5,785 nt of DNA, from assembly GCA_017623955.1 (NCBI GenBank), contig JAGAOA010000256.1, positions 1 to 5,785 of the forward strand, written 5' to 3'. A program made the translations under genes and the position numbers. Below the pieces are notes generated by a model. The model searched no databases and was not told the DNA's origin. It saw nothing but the letters and a program-made list of their open reading frames with translations. The DNA comes from Opitutales bacterium. Lineage in GTDB: Bacteria > Verrucomicrobiota > Verrucomicrobiae > Opitutales > CAG-312. Of this stretch, positions 5,225-5,785 are shown piece by piece; the first letter of the stretch is position 1; each line of letters begins with the position of its first letter.

Positions 5225-5785
5225 ATGGAATTTGAAAAAGTAGGACGTAGAAAATTTTTAACAAACTCAGCAATGGCTATGTTTGGATATTCTGCATGTG
5301 TAGCACTACCTTCTGGTTGTACAAGTGTTGGAGATGAAAAAAAAGGACAAACACATTTAAAGCGTACCGCTTCTGATTTACCTAAGCCAATGGGACAACC
5401 AGCATACAAAAGTCAAATTGGTAAGCGTATTCATGAAGTTGTGAATTCAAATAAGATAAAATTTGAAAAGCTTATTGAATACACTCCTGCATCTGAAAGA
5501 TTTATGGACACTCATACCATAGATTGCGATTTACTTGTGGCAGGAGGTGGATTAGCTGGTATATCAACAGCACTTGCAGCGGCTCGTAATGGTATAAAAG
5601 TAGTTATTGTTCAAAATCGTTCTCGCTTGGGTGGTAATTCAAGTAGCGAGATTAAAATGCATCCATTGGGTATTTTTGAGGGTAGAGCGGGGCATCGAGA
5701 AGCTGGAATTATTGAAGAACTAAAGCTTGAAGATATTTCTACAAATCCTCAACGTTCTTGGGAGATGTGGGATATGATGCTTTAC
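5225..5785 (+). CDS. Second exported FAD-dependent oxidoreductase, N-terminal part
   Basis: Open from ATG at 5225 to the right edge: 187 codons, no stop, 3' end outside the window. The leader has GRRKFLTNS (7-15), a twin-arginine motif, then a modestly hydrophobic stretch ending in LPSGCTS (28-34). Cys32 could be the lipidated residue of a Tat lipoprotein, but Pro at -3 makes this a poor lipobox. A polar segment of about 65 residues follows. The Rossmann start is IDCDLLVAGGGLAGISTALAA (99-119, GGGLAG at 107-112). After the second strand comes VQNRSRLGGNSSSEIKMH (129-146), then GHREAGIIEELKLED (156-170) and SWEMWDMMLY at the edge. The RLGGNSSSE and REAGIIEE pattern is typical of the large PF12831 oxidoreductases of Bacteroidota and Lentisphaerota, which often run to 500-700 residues. 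Gln130 stands where many Rossmann flavoproteins have an acidic ribose-binding residue; I recall this as usual in this subfamily. Substrate unknown. Confidence 0.85.
   Translation, partial: MEFEKVGRRKFLTNSAMAMFGYSACVALPSGCTSVGDEKKGQTHLKRTASDLPKPMGQPAYKSQIGKRIHEVVNSNKIKFEKLIEYTPASERFMDTHTIDCDLLVAGGGLAGISTALAAARNGIKVVIVQNRSRLGGNSSSEIKMHPLGIFEGRAGHREAGIIEELKLEDISTNPQRSWEMWDMMLY

Noticed and set aside
5161..5409. Minus-strand 82-codon open frame
   Set aside because: It lies antisense to the start of the second flavoprotein, whose GGAGG site, Tat motif and Rossmann fold are convincing; likewise the minus-strand frame at 4181-4435 opposite the signal peptide of the barrel gene.

Overview
The window is AT-rich bacterial DNA with single-copy chromosomal genes, exported proteins carrying Tat-type leaders and an outer-membrane-type beta-barrel, so the host is Gram-negative. 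The style of the proteins (two exported FAD oxidoreductases of the FAD_oxidored/PF12831 kind, a Bacteroidota/PVC-like GlpD, a small barrel recalling DUF6268) suggests the Lentisphaerota/Verrucomicrobiota side of the PVC group. Bacteroidota is the main alternative. Sigma70-like TTGACA/TATAAT-type boxes and one strong GGAGG ribosome site favour PVC slightly. This placement is inference from remembered family resemblance, not from a search.

Layout: (1) 1-827, plus strand: the C-terminal half of aerobic-type glycerol-3-phosphate dehydrogenase (GlpD), cut by the left edge. (2) 819-2153, minus strand: a complete dicarboxylate/amino acid:cation symporter (SLC1/DAACS family), convergent with glpD and overlapping it by 9 bp. 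(3) 2375-2449, minus strand: tRNA-Asn(GTT), with a clear promoter upstream and an intrinsic terminator downstream, so it is its own transcription unit. (4) 2570-3961, minus strand: a complete exported FAD-dependent oxidoreductase. (5) 3962-4196: a 235-bp divergent control region with a good minus-strand promoter, two dyad elements and a repeated ATCGTTG word. (6) 4197-5087, plus strand: a secreted 296-residue beta-barrel-like protein. (7) 5225-5785, plus strand: the first 187 codons of a second exported FAD oxidoreductase, cut by the right edge; it was found by translating the window directly.

How the parts fit: GlpD feeds glycerol-3-phosphate electrons to the respiratory chain, and the symporter imports acidic amino acids or C4-dicarboxylates; they are neighbours but need not work together. 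The right half is more suggestive. Two different exported flavoproteins sit on either side of an envelope barrel around a shared control region, which could be an envelope redox or carbohydrate-modifying locus. Substrates cannot be read from the sequence. I see no insertion sequence, CRISPR array, phage gene or attachment-site duplication. Nothing here is clearly a new system; the best leads are the flavoprotein/barrel cluster and its palindromic control elements.
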